Shown: one piece after another, positions 45,701 to 58,817 of the stretch
Layout of the letters: each line of letters opens with the position of its first letter
Numbering within the stretch: position 1 is the stretch's first letter
Source of the DNA: Mantis religiosa
Lineage: Eukaryota; Arthropoda; Insecta; Mantodea; Mantidae
Assembly: GCA_030765055.1 (NCBI GenBank)
Contig: CM060952.1
Span: forward strand, 174,045,086 to 174,109,085
Direction: 5' to 3'
DNA length: 64,000 nt
Translations under genes and position numbers: made by a program
The notes under the pieces: model-generated
What the model was told of the DNA's origin: nothing
Seen by the model: the letters and a program-made list of their open reading frames with translations, nothing else
The model's database searches: none

Positions 45701-48700
45701 ATTGCAGCATACACTTTGTCATGTAAATATCTTAAATATTTTGAACTTTAATAAAAATCCATGCAGCTGGATTTTGAGAACATGAAAGAAACCCGGTGTC
45801 CCGTTAAGTGTAATGTACGATCTTGATGGCTATGCCAACTTTTTCTCTTAACTTAATTTTCGGTCTTAAATTATGCCATTCACAGGCAGATATATTCATA
45901 TTCTGGGTTCAAAGAACCTCAAACGTGTAGTTATATGAAATCTGTGAGTCATATTTTTGGGTGGAGTACACTACTTACTTTCTCTGGATATTATTATATG
46001 AATATAGTAGAAAACGAAAATATCTATACTTTTTTAGTGTACTGCAATGAAAAAATAAACGCTTTCAATTTATAAAGTATAATGTTTTACAAACCTTTAA
46101 TGTTTTACAAATCTGTTTTGAAGCAATGTGTTGAGTTGAGTATAGAAAAAATTAAGTACTGTTTAAGGCATAAAAGCCTAGCCTGGCTTTCACTTAATTG
46201 TCTTAAAAATATTTCTGGGACATAAATTCCTGTATTGAACGGAATAGTGCATTTGGGTTAATGTCAATGGAAACTAACTGCACAGTTGCTAAGAAAATGT
46301 CCTTTCCCACTCCTAACAAAGTCATAAAGTTCTTGACATAAACAAAGTATCACCTACTTTAATAGCTCCAGAGGTTACTGTTATGAAGTAAGAAGAGCTC
46401 TTTGAAAATGTATAAAAAAATACACGTTAAATATTACGAAAATCTGAAATATTTTAAACTGTTAATTGATGCATTAAAATTATGGCTATCATAATAGTGT
46501 AATACATCTGATTTTTTTCAGAGTTTTTAAATATTATTGGCAGTCAATTCCTATATCATTATTAAACGGCTGAGTTTACGGAGTTCTGTATTTGCAAGTT
46601 TCGAGGTAAATTGGATTTTTTTCAGGATTACTCGTATATCCGCAATCATTTATAACCTTTGAACCACACCATGAATTTGAACAATACAATGGGCATTTGC
46701 TTGTGAAAACAGACCCTTTTTAATAAATCATTTGGGTGGATTCATTCCTAATATGGAATGAACGCAGTTGAATGAAATGACCACCTCTGGCACACTCGCA
46801 GGTCCCCTACTGATAAATGGACGTTTAATATTGGTCTATATCATTTGAATGGCAGAACTTTCACCCTTTAAAACAATTCGTTCACAGTGAAAGTTGTGTA
46901 AGCTGAACTGTCTAAGTTTTACGTAGAAGAGGGCTTTTAGAATTGCCAGTTTGTATGTCGTATGCTGAATAGATGTATAACTCAGAAAATTAAGGCAAGA
47001 GAGAGTTTATGACAACACAACCGCGCCTTGACAAATTAACAGATATATATCCTCTTTCCTTATAGAATTATCAAGCTTAAAACTAATATTTCCTCAGATG
47101 CAACAGCTTTAAATTACTTTATAAATATTTTCTGATACCACTATACTACTATAAATATAATGATGTGTGTCAAGTACTTTACAATAAAAATCTAAACACG
47201 TCTTAGGTCATCTTTTGATTGTGAAAAGAAAGCCATCATAAATATACTTTAAAGCAGTACGTTTTTGGAAAAGGAAAAAAAAAAAGAGAGTTTTTGAAGT
47301 TTGTTGTTTGTTTTTCATACATACAGGTATTGCAAGGGCTGGTGGTATTTTATATAATTAAAAGTTATAGGGATAAACTGTTTTACAGCAAACATTCCTC
47401 AAGTACTTTTTAGAATAATTGTTCATCTCTTGGCTCAGAATATGCTGGAGCCAAGTAGAAATATTAAATTTTCGTTGTATTTTTCATATCCCTCTATAAG
47501 AGTACTAATTTACAGGTTCTAACTTATGTAACCCTTTTAAATTGGAATGACGTCTTATTTAACTTACTTTATATGGGTACGGTATTTTCCCTAAAATATG
47601 TATTTAGAGATATAAAACAAAAAAAGTATATGTCGTGCAAGTAAAAATAAATTTGGGAAAGGTAGTAATTTTGAAGAGGTGCGAAAAAGAGGGTAGGAAA
47701 CAGCATATTGATTCAAACAATAGAATTGAAAACTCCATACACCGTGTTCAAGGATGCAATACGAACATTTTAGATGGCATTTTTTTTTCTTCGTATACTG
47801 CCATTTGGAATTTCCGACAGCAGAAGGTCGTAAGAGATAAGCCCAAAATTAAAATGCGGGAAGTATAGAGTTTATATCGATGATTGAACACTTTCCAAAG
47901 TTCTGTTGAACTTAAAAATTTTTCTCAAGTAGAAGTTTGCTTTCGAGTGCCATTTTTGATAAACCAGGTTGGGTGTCCGAGAGAATCAATAGGTACTATC
48001 AAAATTTTGATAATACGTAATAATTAGAGCGAAGAATAGAAGGTCCTTGTGAAATGTTAATTAGTGGAAAATGTGTGTAGTTTTTATTACTATCTTTTTT
48101 AAGGTGTGGTGTTTAGCTCACGTTGACTTAATTTAGACATAAGACCACACTATTTTCGTAAGCACGTTCTAAGGGTTCAAACTTAACTTGTGTGTAAGGC
48201 GGTAGCCCAGTTGAAACATTGAGGCTATCTTTCAGGCATACCATAACGACACTTCTGTTCACCACTAGTGTATGATAAGACCTGGAGATGCCGGTCTTAG
48301 CACAGCTTCGGGTACTGGTTTTATGGATGCTTTCAAAGCTTTCTGATGTGTTTATATACTAGGGTACTAGGCTCCCTCACATAAAGTTAAGCCAGCAAGC
48401 TACCAACTCCGGTTGAGTAATTATCTGTGGGGAAATTTATTGACCAGTTTTTGTCCTGTAGAAAACTGGAAGGTAAGAGCGGGCAGGCGGCTTTAGTTGT
48501 AATGGGAAAGAGGCTGGGTCTTCTGTATATTCCTGTTTTTATTACTGTCTTGCTTGTGTGTATGCCGTGTGCAATGCATAATATGAATAAACATTCTTGT
48601 GTCGGCTTAGAATGACAGATTTTGTCTTAATTTCTCTGAAATAGCTATACATCGTGCAATACTTCCGAACAGGCCAACAGCAAACAAATAAGCATCGTAA

Positions 48701-49396
48701 TAGGCTTGTTTTGCGTTCTTCATTTAAGTACAACAAGGCTGAAAGCGGATTTACAACCTGATGTGCCATATAAGCAGATTTGTCTTGTCTTGCAGTTTTA
48801 TTCCGTGGTAGTGGTATTACCTAAGTTAAATTCTGGAACCATTAACACACAAAGAAATGAGTCCCAGTATTGGTCAAAATCAACCGTTGGGTTTTCTGTT
48901 TAGGAGATTAGTTGGACCATTGTTACCTTTCTAGAGGGTTTGGTTGTATGTCTATTCTATCCCTTTTTCCGTTGGAGATAATTTAATAGCAATAAATTAA
49001 ACGTTTAAAAATGTAATTCTTCAAAACTTAGTACTGCAAAAATTTATTATTGATAACACTATTTTTTATTTAACCTCTCAAGGATTTAAAAATAACCCTT
49101 TGAAGCTAAATTATATTTCCCTCATCTTGACATATCTTCTGCTAGTCAGCAACCAATCAAAATGCATCTCTTCTTCCTGGCATTTTTTCTTAAAATAATC
49201 ATTCAAAAAAGGCAATATCAAATAAAAGTCGTCTATCTTTATGTATGTGTTCTGTGAGTGCATTTGGAAGCATAGTTTTATATAAAAAAGATTCAATTAA
49301 TTTTAAAGCTTTAAATGTGTGTAAAGCGGGCATAAAGTATCCAAGACCAGGTATCTAAATGACCCTGACAGCAACTACGTATCTGTGCGAGCAACC
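42744..49396. other. Non-coding downstream flank of Toll gene, repeat-poor
   Basis: 6.6 kb of AT-rich DNA without a supportable gene and without any of the SINE, LINE or mariner families seen elsewhere in the window. 48195-48350 is somewhat richer in GC but anonymous. It could hold introns, 3' UTR exons or regulatory DNA of the Toll gene. Confidence 0.5.
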
Positions 49397-49405
49397 CAGA
49401 GACCT

Positions 49406-49410
<5 letters not shown>

Positions 49411-49472
<62 letters not shown>
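49411..49472. repeat. (TG)n microsatellite, SINE-A tail
   Basis: About 31 TG units, lying inside the target-site duplication of the SINE-A copy. Confidence 0.95.
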
Positions 49473-49476
<4 letters not shown>

Positions 49477-49705
49477 TTACGTCCTCCAACGTTAGGTCAT
49501 ACCGAACGATGAAAGGAATGGGTGAAATGATTTTCAAATGAGCCCAGGGTCCATAGAGCTTAGATTTAACCAACGTTCGTCTTTCAAGACAAGGAAAAAC
49601 CCAGAAAACCTTATCCAGTTAACTCACCCTGACCGAGATTCGAACTCTGGACCTTCTGAACGTGAGGTAGACATGCTACCATCCACGCTACCGAGGTGGG
49701 AATCT
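49411..49705 (-). mobile_element. SINE-A with (CA)n tail and target-site duplication
   Basis: A full SINE-A on the minus strand (3' block 'acgtcctccaacgttagg', B-box side 'gagattcgaactctgg', head 'gctaccgaggtggg'). Its 3' end runs into a (TG)n tract at 49411-49472, which is (CA)n in element orientation. The direct repeat CAGAGACCTgTGTA (49397-49410) and CAGAGACCTtTGTA (49706-49719) encloses both the SINE and the microsatellite, so the (CA)n is the SINE tail. Confidence 0.92.
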
Positions 49706-49719
49706 CAGAGACCTTTGTA

Positions 49720-52700
49720 TTGTAAAATATGAGTAAAATCTCCAGTAATCCCCCACCAATGCAAAGAATGAAGTGAGAAGAGCGTGAACGTTCACGTTTT
49801 ATTTCTATATTTATTATTAAAATTGGTTATATTATTAGAGTACCTCTTTTTAATGAGAAATGTAGCTTCCAATTCTGAGAGAATCCAATATTATTCTGTT
49901 AAAACGAGTGCTTTATAAAACCATTTGCTCTATAACTTAAGGACTATGATGTTACTTCGAACACAACATGCCTTACTATTAGGTTTTGTGGTATCTGAAT
50001 TTACTAACAAAACAAGAAATAGATATCTGCATAACGTACATGCAGACTACATATAATCCTAATAGAAATTCCCAATCAATACAAATTTAGGAGTAACAAA
50101 GCAAACGACAGTTATATTCAGTCTGTCCACTTCATTTTACATCATATCACATAATAAAGACGGACAAATATGCATTCTTGAATTGTGAAGTAATAATACG
50201 CCTAAATGATTCATAAGCACACAAAATATGTATATAAAGAATAAGGTGTCAAAGAACTCTTATGTTTTGGCTTAATAAATAATTGTTGAAAACTGGTAAC
50301 TAAGCGAACAGAAATTGTTATGGGTGTGGTTACCCTTACAATTTTACCCTTACTCCACGTGCTGTTCTAACATCTTCAGTATTCTTCTTATGCGTGTGCC
50401 AGCATCGCTTCACGCAATCTTAATAGTTCACAATGACTTGAAAAGGGCTTATAGGTCCGGTTCCACTAGGACAGGAAGGTAAATCATATACTTATCTGGT
50501 TAACTGAAGCGCTGAGTTCCAACGGACCATTTAAAACCAGCATTACCAGATTGGAGACAGTTTTATTTTACCTTCTTCATTAACAATTTGCAAGGAAATA
50601 AAGTAGTACGTATTTATATAATTGCAGGTCTTGTAGTTTCTTTACGCTTTCGCAAAGTAGAAAGGGCAAGAGATAAAAGAGAATAGTAAAACATCAGCCT
50701 ACTACAGTTGTCAATATTTTGTCTCAGGGGAGGGATAGACTGAAGATGAGAGGAAGGATAGGAAATACACAAGGAAAGCAGTAATATAATTATTAATTCT
50801 AAACTATTTGCACTAATTGAAATAACGTTTTACGTATTTACATTCTAGACTGCAGTTAAGGTATTCTTAAGTTTAGGAGACCTTTGAACCTGGGGTATAT
50901 TTTCTACCTAGCAGAATTTGCAACTCTGATACCGTTGAATTGGTGAAATCTTTATTTTCTTCTCACCATTTGTTCTCTCTCTTTCTCCTCTCAATTGTCT
51001 CATTACAAGTGTATGACATCTAAAATTCTAAACTCGTTAAAATTGTTTCTTGAGCACAATTTAAAACAAAGAAATAGCTTTAATGACATCAAATCTGCCT
51101 GTACCTTATGGATGTTATGTGATACGAGTGTATTGCATGAGCAATAATATTAAGAATTGGAATAACCTATTTTATAACATCAAAATTCTGTAATTTCCGA
51201 TCTTACATAAAACAGTTTTGATTTTAAACAAATGTTATACGATATAAAACAAATAATTGAGTAATAACCAAAAGTTTCGATTCTTTTATTCGCGAACTAT
51301 ATAAAGTTTCCTTTGTGGAAAGAAAATTAAGATTCATACGGTTTATTTTATATTTTATAACGTGGATGCTGAAGAATTTCTCACCTTTTGGTGACGATCT
51401 TGAAGAAGTCGAGAAGTTTCCCAGCAACTCTGGATCTGCAGGCGCATCTGTAATTCTGGAGCGATGAGTTGTTTCCCAGGGTCGTGGTAACGGGCCTAAG
51501 GTAGCTAATTACTATTTCTGAAGAATATACAAAGAATTCTTTTCTTTTTCAAACATGAAGATTTAATTCTTCCGAAGCATTTTCAAATTGTGATACAAAT
51601 TTAAATAATATAAATGTTGTTCTTTAACAAACGGTGACTGGTGTATTGGTTAACTATTACTCTCCTACACACACGCTATTTGTGCAACTTAAATGCACAC
51701 TCAAAATTAATTATGCACAACCTCAGAGAGGCACAAATGTACGTCTTTCTCCTGCGACGTTCTTAAGCAGAAAAAAAAGATCTTTTATACTATATCAACT
51801 TACTCTCATATCAGGTTGTCATCCATTAAACATTAAACATTACAATTCCTCCAACTATTCCTGTCAAACAACATAAAATATCTGCTACAAACGGTCCTAC
51901 GTTAAGTTATTTATCACATTTTATAACAATAAAGACAAATCTTCAGCGAAAAATAAATCAGGCACTCATAAATTTTTAAATATCTTTTGCCAGGATGTGG
52001 GTCTACAATGGGCATTCCAGAATGGTCAATTCGTTCTCAATTTACAACAAATACAAGATCGAAGAATAGGCAGCAGCTAAAATGTCGATGTTTAACAGCT
52101 TTAGGAGGAAAATGAGCATCCGACAACACCTACAAATCAAAACTGCATTTACATTTCTATTATAATATTGTTGCTAATTACAAAAGATAATTTTGAAATT
52201 ATACGGTGAAATCACGACGATCACAGAAAAATTTAGACAAAGTTTTGGAAACATTTTGGAAATCTCTTGTTTAGTGACATTAATCACAAGGTATTAATAT
52301 TTTTAGCTATGTAGGAATGCTCATTTAAACTAGTTGAAGGGTGACTAAAGAAAGGGCATGTTTCGTTATGTTTGACACTTAGACTTTTAATGATTTAACT
52401 ACTCAAAAGTTTTGATAACTATACACTACTTTACTTAACTTATTTTACGCTGTTCGGAACTTGAAGCTACTGATATTTTAAATCGTAAACAGAGCTTCTA
52501 TTTTTGCCAATTTGCAGCTTCCATCGCTATCAGAAATTGCATAAAGCTCTGTGTTACAGTTACATTGGCGTACTAATTGCATTCCTGCGCTGCATTATTT
52601 ACCTGGACAGCAAAAATTAGCATTTTGTTTACAATTAGAGACCATAGATACGATTTTTAGCAAATGGCACTTTTGATTTAGTATTTCCAAAGATAAACAT

Positions 52701-55143
52701 CCGCTTATGAAATTCGAATAGAGAACATATTAATTAGATATCTGCAGCGAGCAAGTTAACGAATTGAAGAAGCGCTTTACTATACTGGATAGAATTTTGT
52801 TATTGCTGATCTCAAATTAAACGTATTTATTGCATTCTTTGAACTTGATCTTGAACTCCTGTGTTCAGCATTTTTCTATTAAACTTTCTAATATTTTTAT
52901 ATTTATAAACGTGTGCATTTTATTCCACTGTTTATATTAAGGTTCCTCAATGGAAAATTACTCCTCTGCTTTAATCTTTGAACTCAAAGGATGGATACCT
53001 GTTTAGTTTCTGTAAATGTTATCCTGCGTTCTTTATTGCACTCGTAGCTAGTGTGAAATGCAGTGGCAGGTTTATACTCTTTGTTGAAATTAGATCAGTA
53101 ACATGGCATTATTATTGTGAAAGAGCTCATTCTCCTTGCAGATACTAAATCATAATACCAAAGCATAGAAAACAAAAGAAGACACACCGACTCGTTAAAT
53201 TTAAAGAAACATCTCGTGTATTTTCATAATTATAATTATGCATATTATCCGCAAATAGAGATTCATCATTAACTTATTTGCTAAGAGGGTTTTGTTTTAT
53301 GTTTTAGTTCGCGGTGTTTTTCTTGACGTGCCTTGCTACACTTCAAAGGACATCTCCCGAAAATGGAGCAAATGTGTCTTAAATTCTGAAAATGAATGTA
53401 GTGATGATTAAGAAGGAACGGCAAATTTTGGAAGGGAAGCCGAGGTCGGAGAGCACAAGAAATTTTTCGGTAAGATTTAGTGCAAGCTAGAATAATGAAA
53501 GTTGCACAATAAACCGTAACTATGTGGTATAATCTTAAAATTCTATCAGTGTAATTTCAATATATAGGTGCACCAATGTTTAGTTGTCTGTATAAGACAG
53601 TAAAAATAGATTCTGTTCCCTTTTCTGAGTTATTGGTAAAAGCTGAAAGAGTTATTTTTCATACTATGCATTGGCAATACTCTGAAACACCTAAAAGAAT
53701 ACTATTAATCAGTAAATTAATGCAAAAAGTCAGTCAGTTGAGAGATAGTTGTGAATTTCTTAAATTGCTTTTACAATCAAACATTATGAACAATTCAAGA
53801 GATGCTCATTTTTTATGAACGTAAGTAATAAGGCTACACACATTTTGCACAACAAATAGTAACGAAAATGCATCACAATTTCTTTCATTTCAGTTATCAG
53901 CCCCCACTTTTTATTTTTGTGTGTTCGATACTTGGGTGATTGGCGTAATAAAAAGAAAATCCATTTTGGTGTTCCTACAATATGTCTTATTGCAAAGGAT
54001 ATAGCATATATCATATTTTGTACTGACAATCTTCGGTGGTTCACGAACATATATTCATAAATGTGTCTGCATGTTTTGTAATGCCTTTCCTATCGCATTA
54101 TTCTATTCTGTAAAACGTACCAATTTTCGCTCAATTTAAATAGAATAAAATAAATATATAAAATTTAGATCATTTTTCTAAAAGACGCAAGTGCCACAAG
54201 ATGATGTCTCAAAGATGGCGGTGATGATGATGAATCATTAAAAACAAAATGGTGGACAGCAAATATCAAGAGCTCAACGTTTTATGTAGCAGAGTATTTA
54301 ACAGAAAAAGCATCTCATTTCCATAGACCGCGTACATGTTTAATGTAATGGAGTGGCGGGGAATATAACAATTTACTTCCAATAAAGGTCAGACAATAAC
54401 AATCAATATTACAAAATATATATCAGCGACGAAAAAAGTCTTCCTATCAAAATCGATTAAACAGTAGAAATTACTTGAAGTTATGGTTATAAATTTTCAA
54501 AAACTAATGATATAAGTAAGTAAACATGATATTATTCTGGCTATTACATAATCTGTAAATCCGTTGAGCTATTTTCAGCAAATTTGGCAGAACAATCTGC
54601 TTAACTTTCCATTTTTGTAATTGTGTATGTTCTATGTACCAGTCTTCGCCCAAATTAAAGCATTACCAGAAGTATGTTGTCATCATTTGAATATGTATTT
54701 AGACGAATGATATGCAGGATAGCGTCCCTTGAATTAAAACTTGGAGGCATAAAATTATTAATGAATACCAAAAGGTCACGTAACTGAAGCACTGTGCATA
54801 CCACTAGGAATTTTATTCGGACACCGCACCTTCCCAAGATGAACTCATTTTGTAAAGGTGAGTGCCAGAGGCTTGCTAGCGGAGAAAATCTCTGGCGAGA
54901 AATGTGGGAGCTTTTCCTCTTACATTTAGGAAAGTGTGGTCAACCTAATATTCCACACACCTGGAGGCGGTTCGCGGATTGTTTGGGAGAGCTTCCTACA
55001 GACTGGGAGCGGTCGGAATGTCTACAGCCCAGTGTTGTTCCGTGCTACCTATACAGATTCTATTGTCTCTCTACATTGGGCCCAAAGATCTCTCCTTATA
55101 CTTCCTTTACTATTAGAAATATTATTAATTTAATATCGAGCAA
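49720..55143. other. Non-coding stretch, nothing firm
   Basis: 5.4 kb of AT-rich DNA. A possible short minus-strand exon lies near 51390-51450 (see findings). The 80-codon plus frame at 53576-53818 has no recognisable domain. No repeat family was recognised. Confidence 0.45.
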
Positions 55144-55158
55144 ACACGTAAACAAATG

Positions 55159-55726
55159 GAAATTAATTGTTCTTTCACACTGGTCGTGTGTAGGCTAAAG
55201 TGTGGAAACGTAGAGTCAGACTGAGAAATTCAATTCCATAGCCGGGATTTGAACCACGGATCTTCAGGTCTCCGTCCAGCCGCTCTAACCATTGAGCTAC
55301 TAAGGCCAATTTCCCGATATGATATTAAATTCTCCAACTGACTCGTATTTTTTCAGGTAAACCACTTAAACCACTAAACCACCTAATTTTTCAGTCTGAC
55401 ACTACGTTTCCACAGTTTAGCCTACACACGGCCAGTGTGAAAGAACAATTAGTTTCCATTAATTGTACCTAATAGTTGTCCAAACTATAAAGTTCGGACC
55501 TTAAAGTACTTACATGTTGTAAGTCGCCATTAAGGTAGTTGTCTCATGTGTTTATGAGAACTCCTAGTGGATTACCGGGAAAAATACGAGTCAGTTGGAG
55601 AATTTAATGTCATCGGCACGTTGGCCATAGTAGCTCAATGGTTAGAGCGGCTGGACGGAGACCAGAAGATCCGTGGCTAAAATCCCGGATACGGCATTGA
55701 ATTTTTCAGTCTGGCTCTATGCTTCC
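55159..55726. mobile_element. SINE-C inverted dimer, copy 4, with target-site duplication
   Basis: The left half reads on the minus strand (tail 'gttctttcacactggtcgtg', tRNA-like module with D-arm and B-box-like region, leader to about 55377). The right half reads on the plus strand (leader from 'aagtcgccattaaggtag', tRNA-like 'ggccatagtagctcaatggt', tail to 55726). Between them, at about 55383-55458, lies an extra tail segment that is the near-perfect inverse of the element's own left end (55157-55230). It is flanked by ACAcGTAAACAAATG (55144-55158) and ACAtGTAAACAAATG (55727-55741), a 15-base target-site duplication with one mismatch. Confidence 0.9.
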
Positions 55727-55741
55727 ACATGTAAACAAATG

Positions 55742-56698
55742 ATTTCGAAGTCGGTAGGAACAAATATCCGGCTGTCCTTAATGAACACGTCTGAAACTTA
55801 ATTGAAGTTTCCTAATCAATGCAATAAGTAAATTGATATATTTCAGTAACATAACTTTTTATATTCACCGTTTCAAAAATTATTCCTTCAAAATCTTGTT
55901 AATATATACATTTTTAAATGTATATACAAATGCACATAAAGGATATTGAGGCTCCATTAATACATACAGTTAATAAAAGTCATCCATAACTCTGTAAATA
56001 CATATATTTAAGTGCATTAAGCTAAAGCAAAGCTGGACGTCGTGTGATTACTTTGAAATTCCGTTTTATATGCACAAACATGGAAAACAAAGGAATTAAT
56101 AAAGAATTTCCAGTTCGAAAGCTGTGACGTATTCTAAAATTTATAAGAATAACAAAGAACATTTTAGGTGTTGACGTTCACAAAAACTGTACGGTTTAGA
56201 TCTCTATTTTTGTGAAATAAGTACAGCAAATACATAAAAGTCATTCAGAATGAACAAACCACAGGGTAATTAAGTAATACATTTCTGTTGTTATGTCAAC
56301 TTCTTGAATATGCGCTACTTCAAACAAAATTCTTAGGCAAGTTTGGGAAAATGAAAAGGAATGAAATGTTTTCCACCCAAAGAGTACATTTGGGTGTTTA
56401 AACATTACACTCTTTATAAGTTTCTAATTATAAAAAGCATAACAAGTAAAATTGCAGTAGTTATAAATTATTTATGGTAAGTTATTAAGAGTTGTACGTA
56501 AAATTGCTTAAGTTAGTAAAAATATATACTTCTGGTAGAATACTTTAAGATTTTGCATATAGAACACACAGAAAAACTTTTTCTGAAAACTTTTTTTTTT
56601 TGTGTGCTGAAGAATACCACGAAAGGTATAGTCCCAGCTACAACTCGATACACAGTTGTAATAAAACTTTCTATTTTTTTTTTTTCAAGTAAAGCTAC
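55742..56698. other. Non-coding stretch, nothing recognised
   Basis: AT-rich, with short A and T runs only. Confidence 0.5.
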
Positions 56699-57011
56699 TG
56701 TCCAGCAACGCAAAGAAGTTTCCTGAAAGGAATGTGCTCTCTTTTACAGTGGGACAAGAACAGAAGTTGTGTGACAGGGAACGCATGCTACACAAGGAGC
56801 ACAACCGTTAAAAAAAAGATGCGCCCTCTTCACTCTGTACACTAAAACCGAGAAGATTCACTCACAAAAGTAGAAGCCGTCAGAATGTTTTTGAATGGTC
56901 TGCAACTGTACTGACATTGGGTGTCATAAACCTGTCCAGGGAAAGTGTGGGAACCTTCGCCAACCCCCCTGCGTCTCAGGCCTCGGAGACTTACTCTCCT
57001 GTGGAGGAGTA
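56699..57011 (+). repeat. Repeat G, copy 2
   Basis: Plus-strand counterpart of 30567-30877, from 'tccagcaacgcaaagaa' to 'ctctcctgtggagga'. The shared peptide is recognisable (RERMLHKEHNR, then a stop, then SLCTLKPRRFTHK, SRQNVFEWSATVL, GTFANPPASQASETYSPVEE) but carries one stop and a 2-base deletion upstream. The most 3' part is the best conserved at both DNA and peptide level. Confidence 0.78.
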
Positions 57012-57024
57012 TAGTTATGTTATA

Positions 57025-57271
57025 TTGGCCCGTCTCGGTAGCGTAGATGGTAGCATGTCTGCCTACGTTCAAGATGTCTCGAGTTTGAATTTCGGTCAGG
57101 GTGAGTTATCTGGATAAGACTTATTCCGGGGTTTTCCCTTATCCTGAAAGACGAATGTCGCGTAACTCTAAGCTCCATGGACCCCGGACACATTGAGCCT
57201 CATTTCACCCATTTCATTAATAGTCCGAAATGACTAAATGATGGAAGACGTAAATTACCAAACAAACAAAC
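57025..57271 (+). mobile_element. SINE-A with target-site duplication
   Basis: Head 'ggcccgtctcggtagcgtag', 'gcatgtctgcctacgttcaag', diverged B-box 'gagtttgaatttcgg', body 'ggggttttcccttatcctg', and 3' end 'gatggaagacgtaaattacc' with an (AAAC)n tail. It is flanked by TAGTTATGTTATA (57012-57024) and TAGTCATGTTATA (57272-57284). It landed at the end of repeat G. Confidence 0.92.
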
Positions 57272-57373
57272 TAGTCATGTTATAGTGATTTGAATATCAT
57301 ATTGGGCCATGGACGAGATTGGAATTTCCACACGATAAATAAAGGTACAATTCCTCTTTTCTTTGTGGAAAAA

Positions 57374-57613
57374 GTATAGTCCGATTAACTTGAGGTGGCA
57401 GCTGAGTAAAGAGGTACACTAAATGAATTAGTTTGTTACCAATCCTGAAAGAAGGCTCAAGATGATTTTTACATATGGAGTAGTTGCTACATATACCAGC
57501 AATGGTTCCAAATCTATAAAATCATCCTCAGTCTTCTTTCAAAATTAGTAACAGACTAGTTCATTTAGTGGACATTTCTAGCCAGCTGCCACCTCAAGTT
57601 AATCGCAGTATAT
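57374..57613. mobile_element. Foldback element (MITE-like palindrome)
   Basis: Arms of about 90 bases (left from about 57374 to 57470, right from about 57518 to 57613) are imperfect inverse copies, starting gattaacttgaggtggcagc on the left and ending cagctgccacctcaagttaa on the right, around a roughly 50-base centre. No coding sequence, and no similarity to SINE-C. No other copy was seen in the window, so mobility is inferred from structure only. Confidence 0.75.
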
Positions 57614-58817
57614 ATATTTTGGAGGTCTTACGTATTTAATTATGCTAAGGGACGTACCTATTTGTACTATTATACAGGAATTCCAAAATAATCCTCATAT
57701 TCGCCTACTATTATTCTAAATTACTGCGCTACTGTAAGCTCATATAGCCCAACAGTATACGTGTCACTTCTTTGGTGGCGGATAGCAATAACTGGAGTTT
57801 GAATTTCAATAATTGCAGTAGCACAAAAACAAACTTCATTTTTATACAATTCAAGATCACCTTGATTTAGGTTTACCTACTTGGGAATTCCCCGGTTCTT
57901 TTGTCCCCAAGTTTCCTCGTTGTAACAACAGACTACATTTTCTCTCCTATTCTATCCATGGAATCCCATCTCCAGAGCGATTTAATCCCACAAGGATAGC
58001 AATAGTGTCACATTGTGCATGTCCACTACATTGTGTTGCAATCTGTTGCAATGACGAATAAGAGAAGATTGCATCGGTAGCCCGTAAAATCGGAGAAAGA
58101 AATCGATGTCCATATAGTCCTAACAAATTCCAGATTGTCCACTGTTTCAAGTAAAGCTATTCCTATTGAAACACAGTTATTTTCGGTGTAAATTTTAAAT
58201 TACCGTTTTCTTTTCTAATATACTATATCTCGCTTTAAAATAGATTTAAACACACACTTATGTCTGTCTATATTTTGTTATAAAAGGAACGTTGCTTACA
58301 ACAAGTAACAAGCACAATAAAAAGAGCTACATAAATGACGAAATGCGATTCGAAAAATCTACTCAAAGTATTATCCTCTCATTATTTTAGTACATTGCAT
58401 AATTATTTTACATCTTTTAAGCAATGAAATACCACAAAAATAAATGTTCACGTATAAGTAGTTCGTGTTTTTTCACACACAAGTCTATATTTCATATGTT
58501 ACCATTTCTAACAGGAGTAAATAAAAATAAAATGAATGCGTGCCTTAAATTTAGAACGCACAAAAGAATGAACAAAATATAAACGTATAATCACAAATAT
58601 TTCTTAAATTACAATCTGTACCTCGAAAAACTTACTTAAAAGCAATTTTATTACAATCTCTGAAAAGAGATGGTTTAATGGTTTCCAAAGTTATAGGGAA
58701 ATAATGCTAAAAGAAGCATACTTTCGTTCAAAATGCGAGTTTTCATATATAAAAAATAATATTATAATAAATATTTGTTAAGTACAAATCATCATATTTT
58801 ATATTTCATTTTTATAC
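57614..58817. other. Non-coding stretch, nothing recognised
   Basis: AT-rich, chance frames only. Confidence 0.5.
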
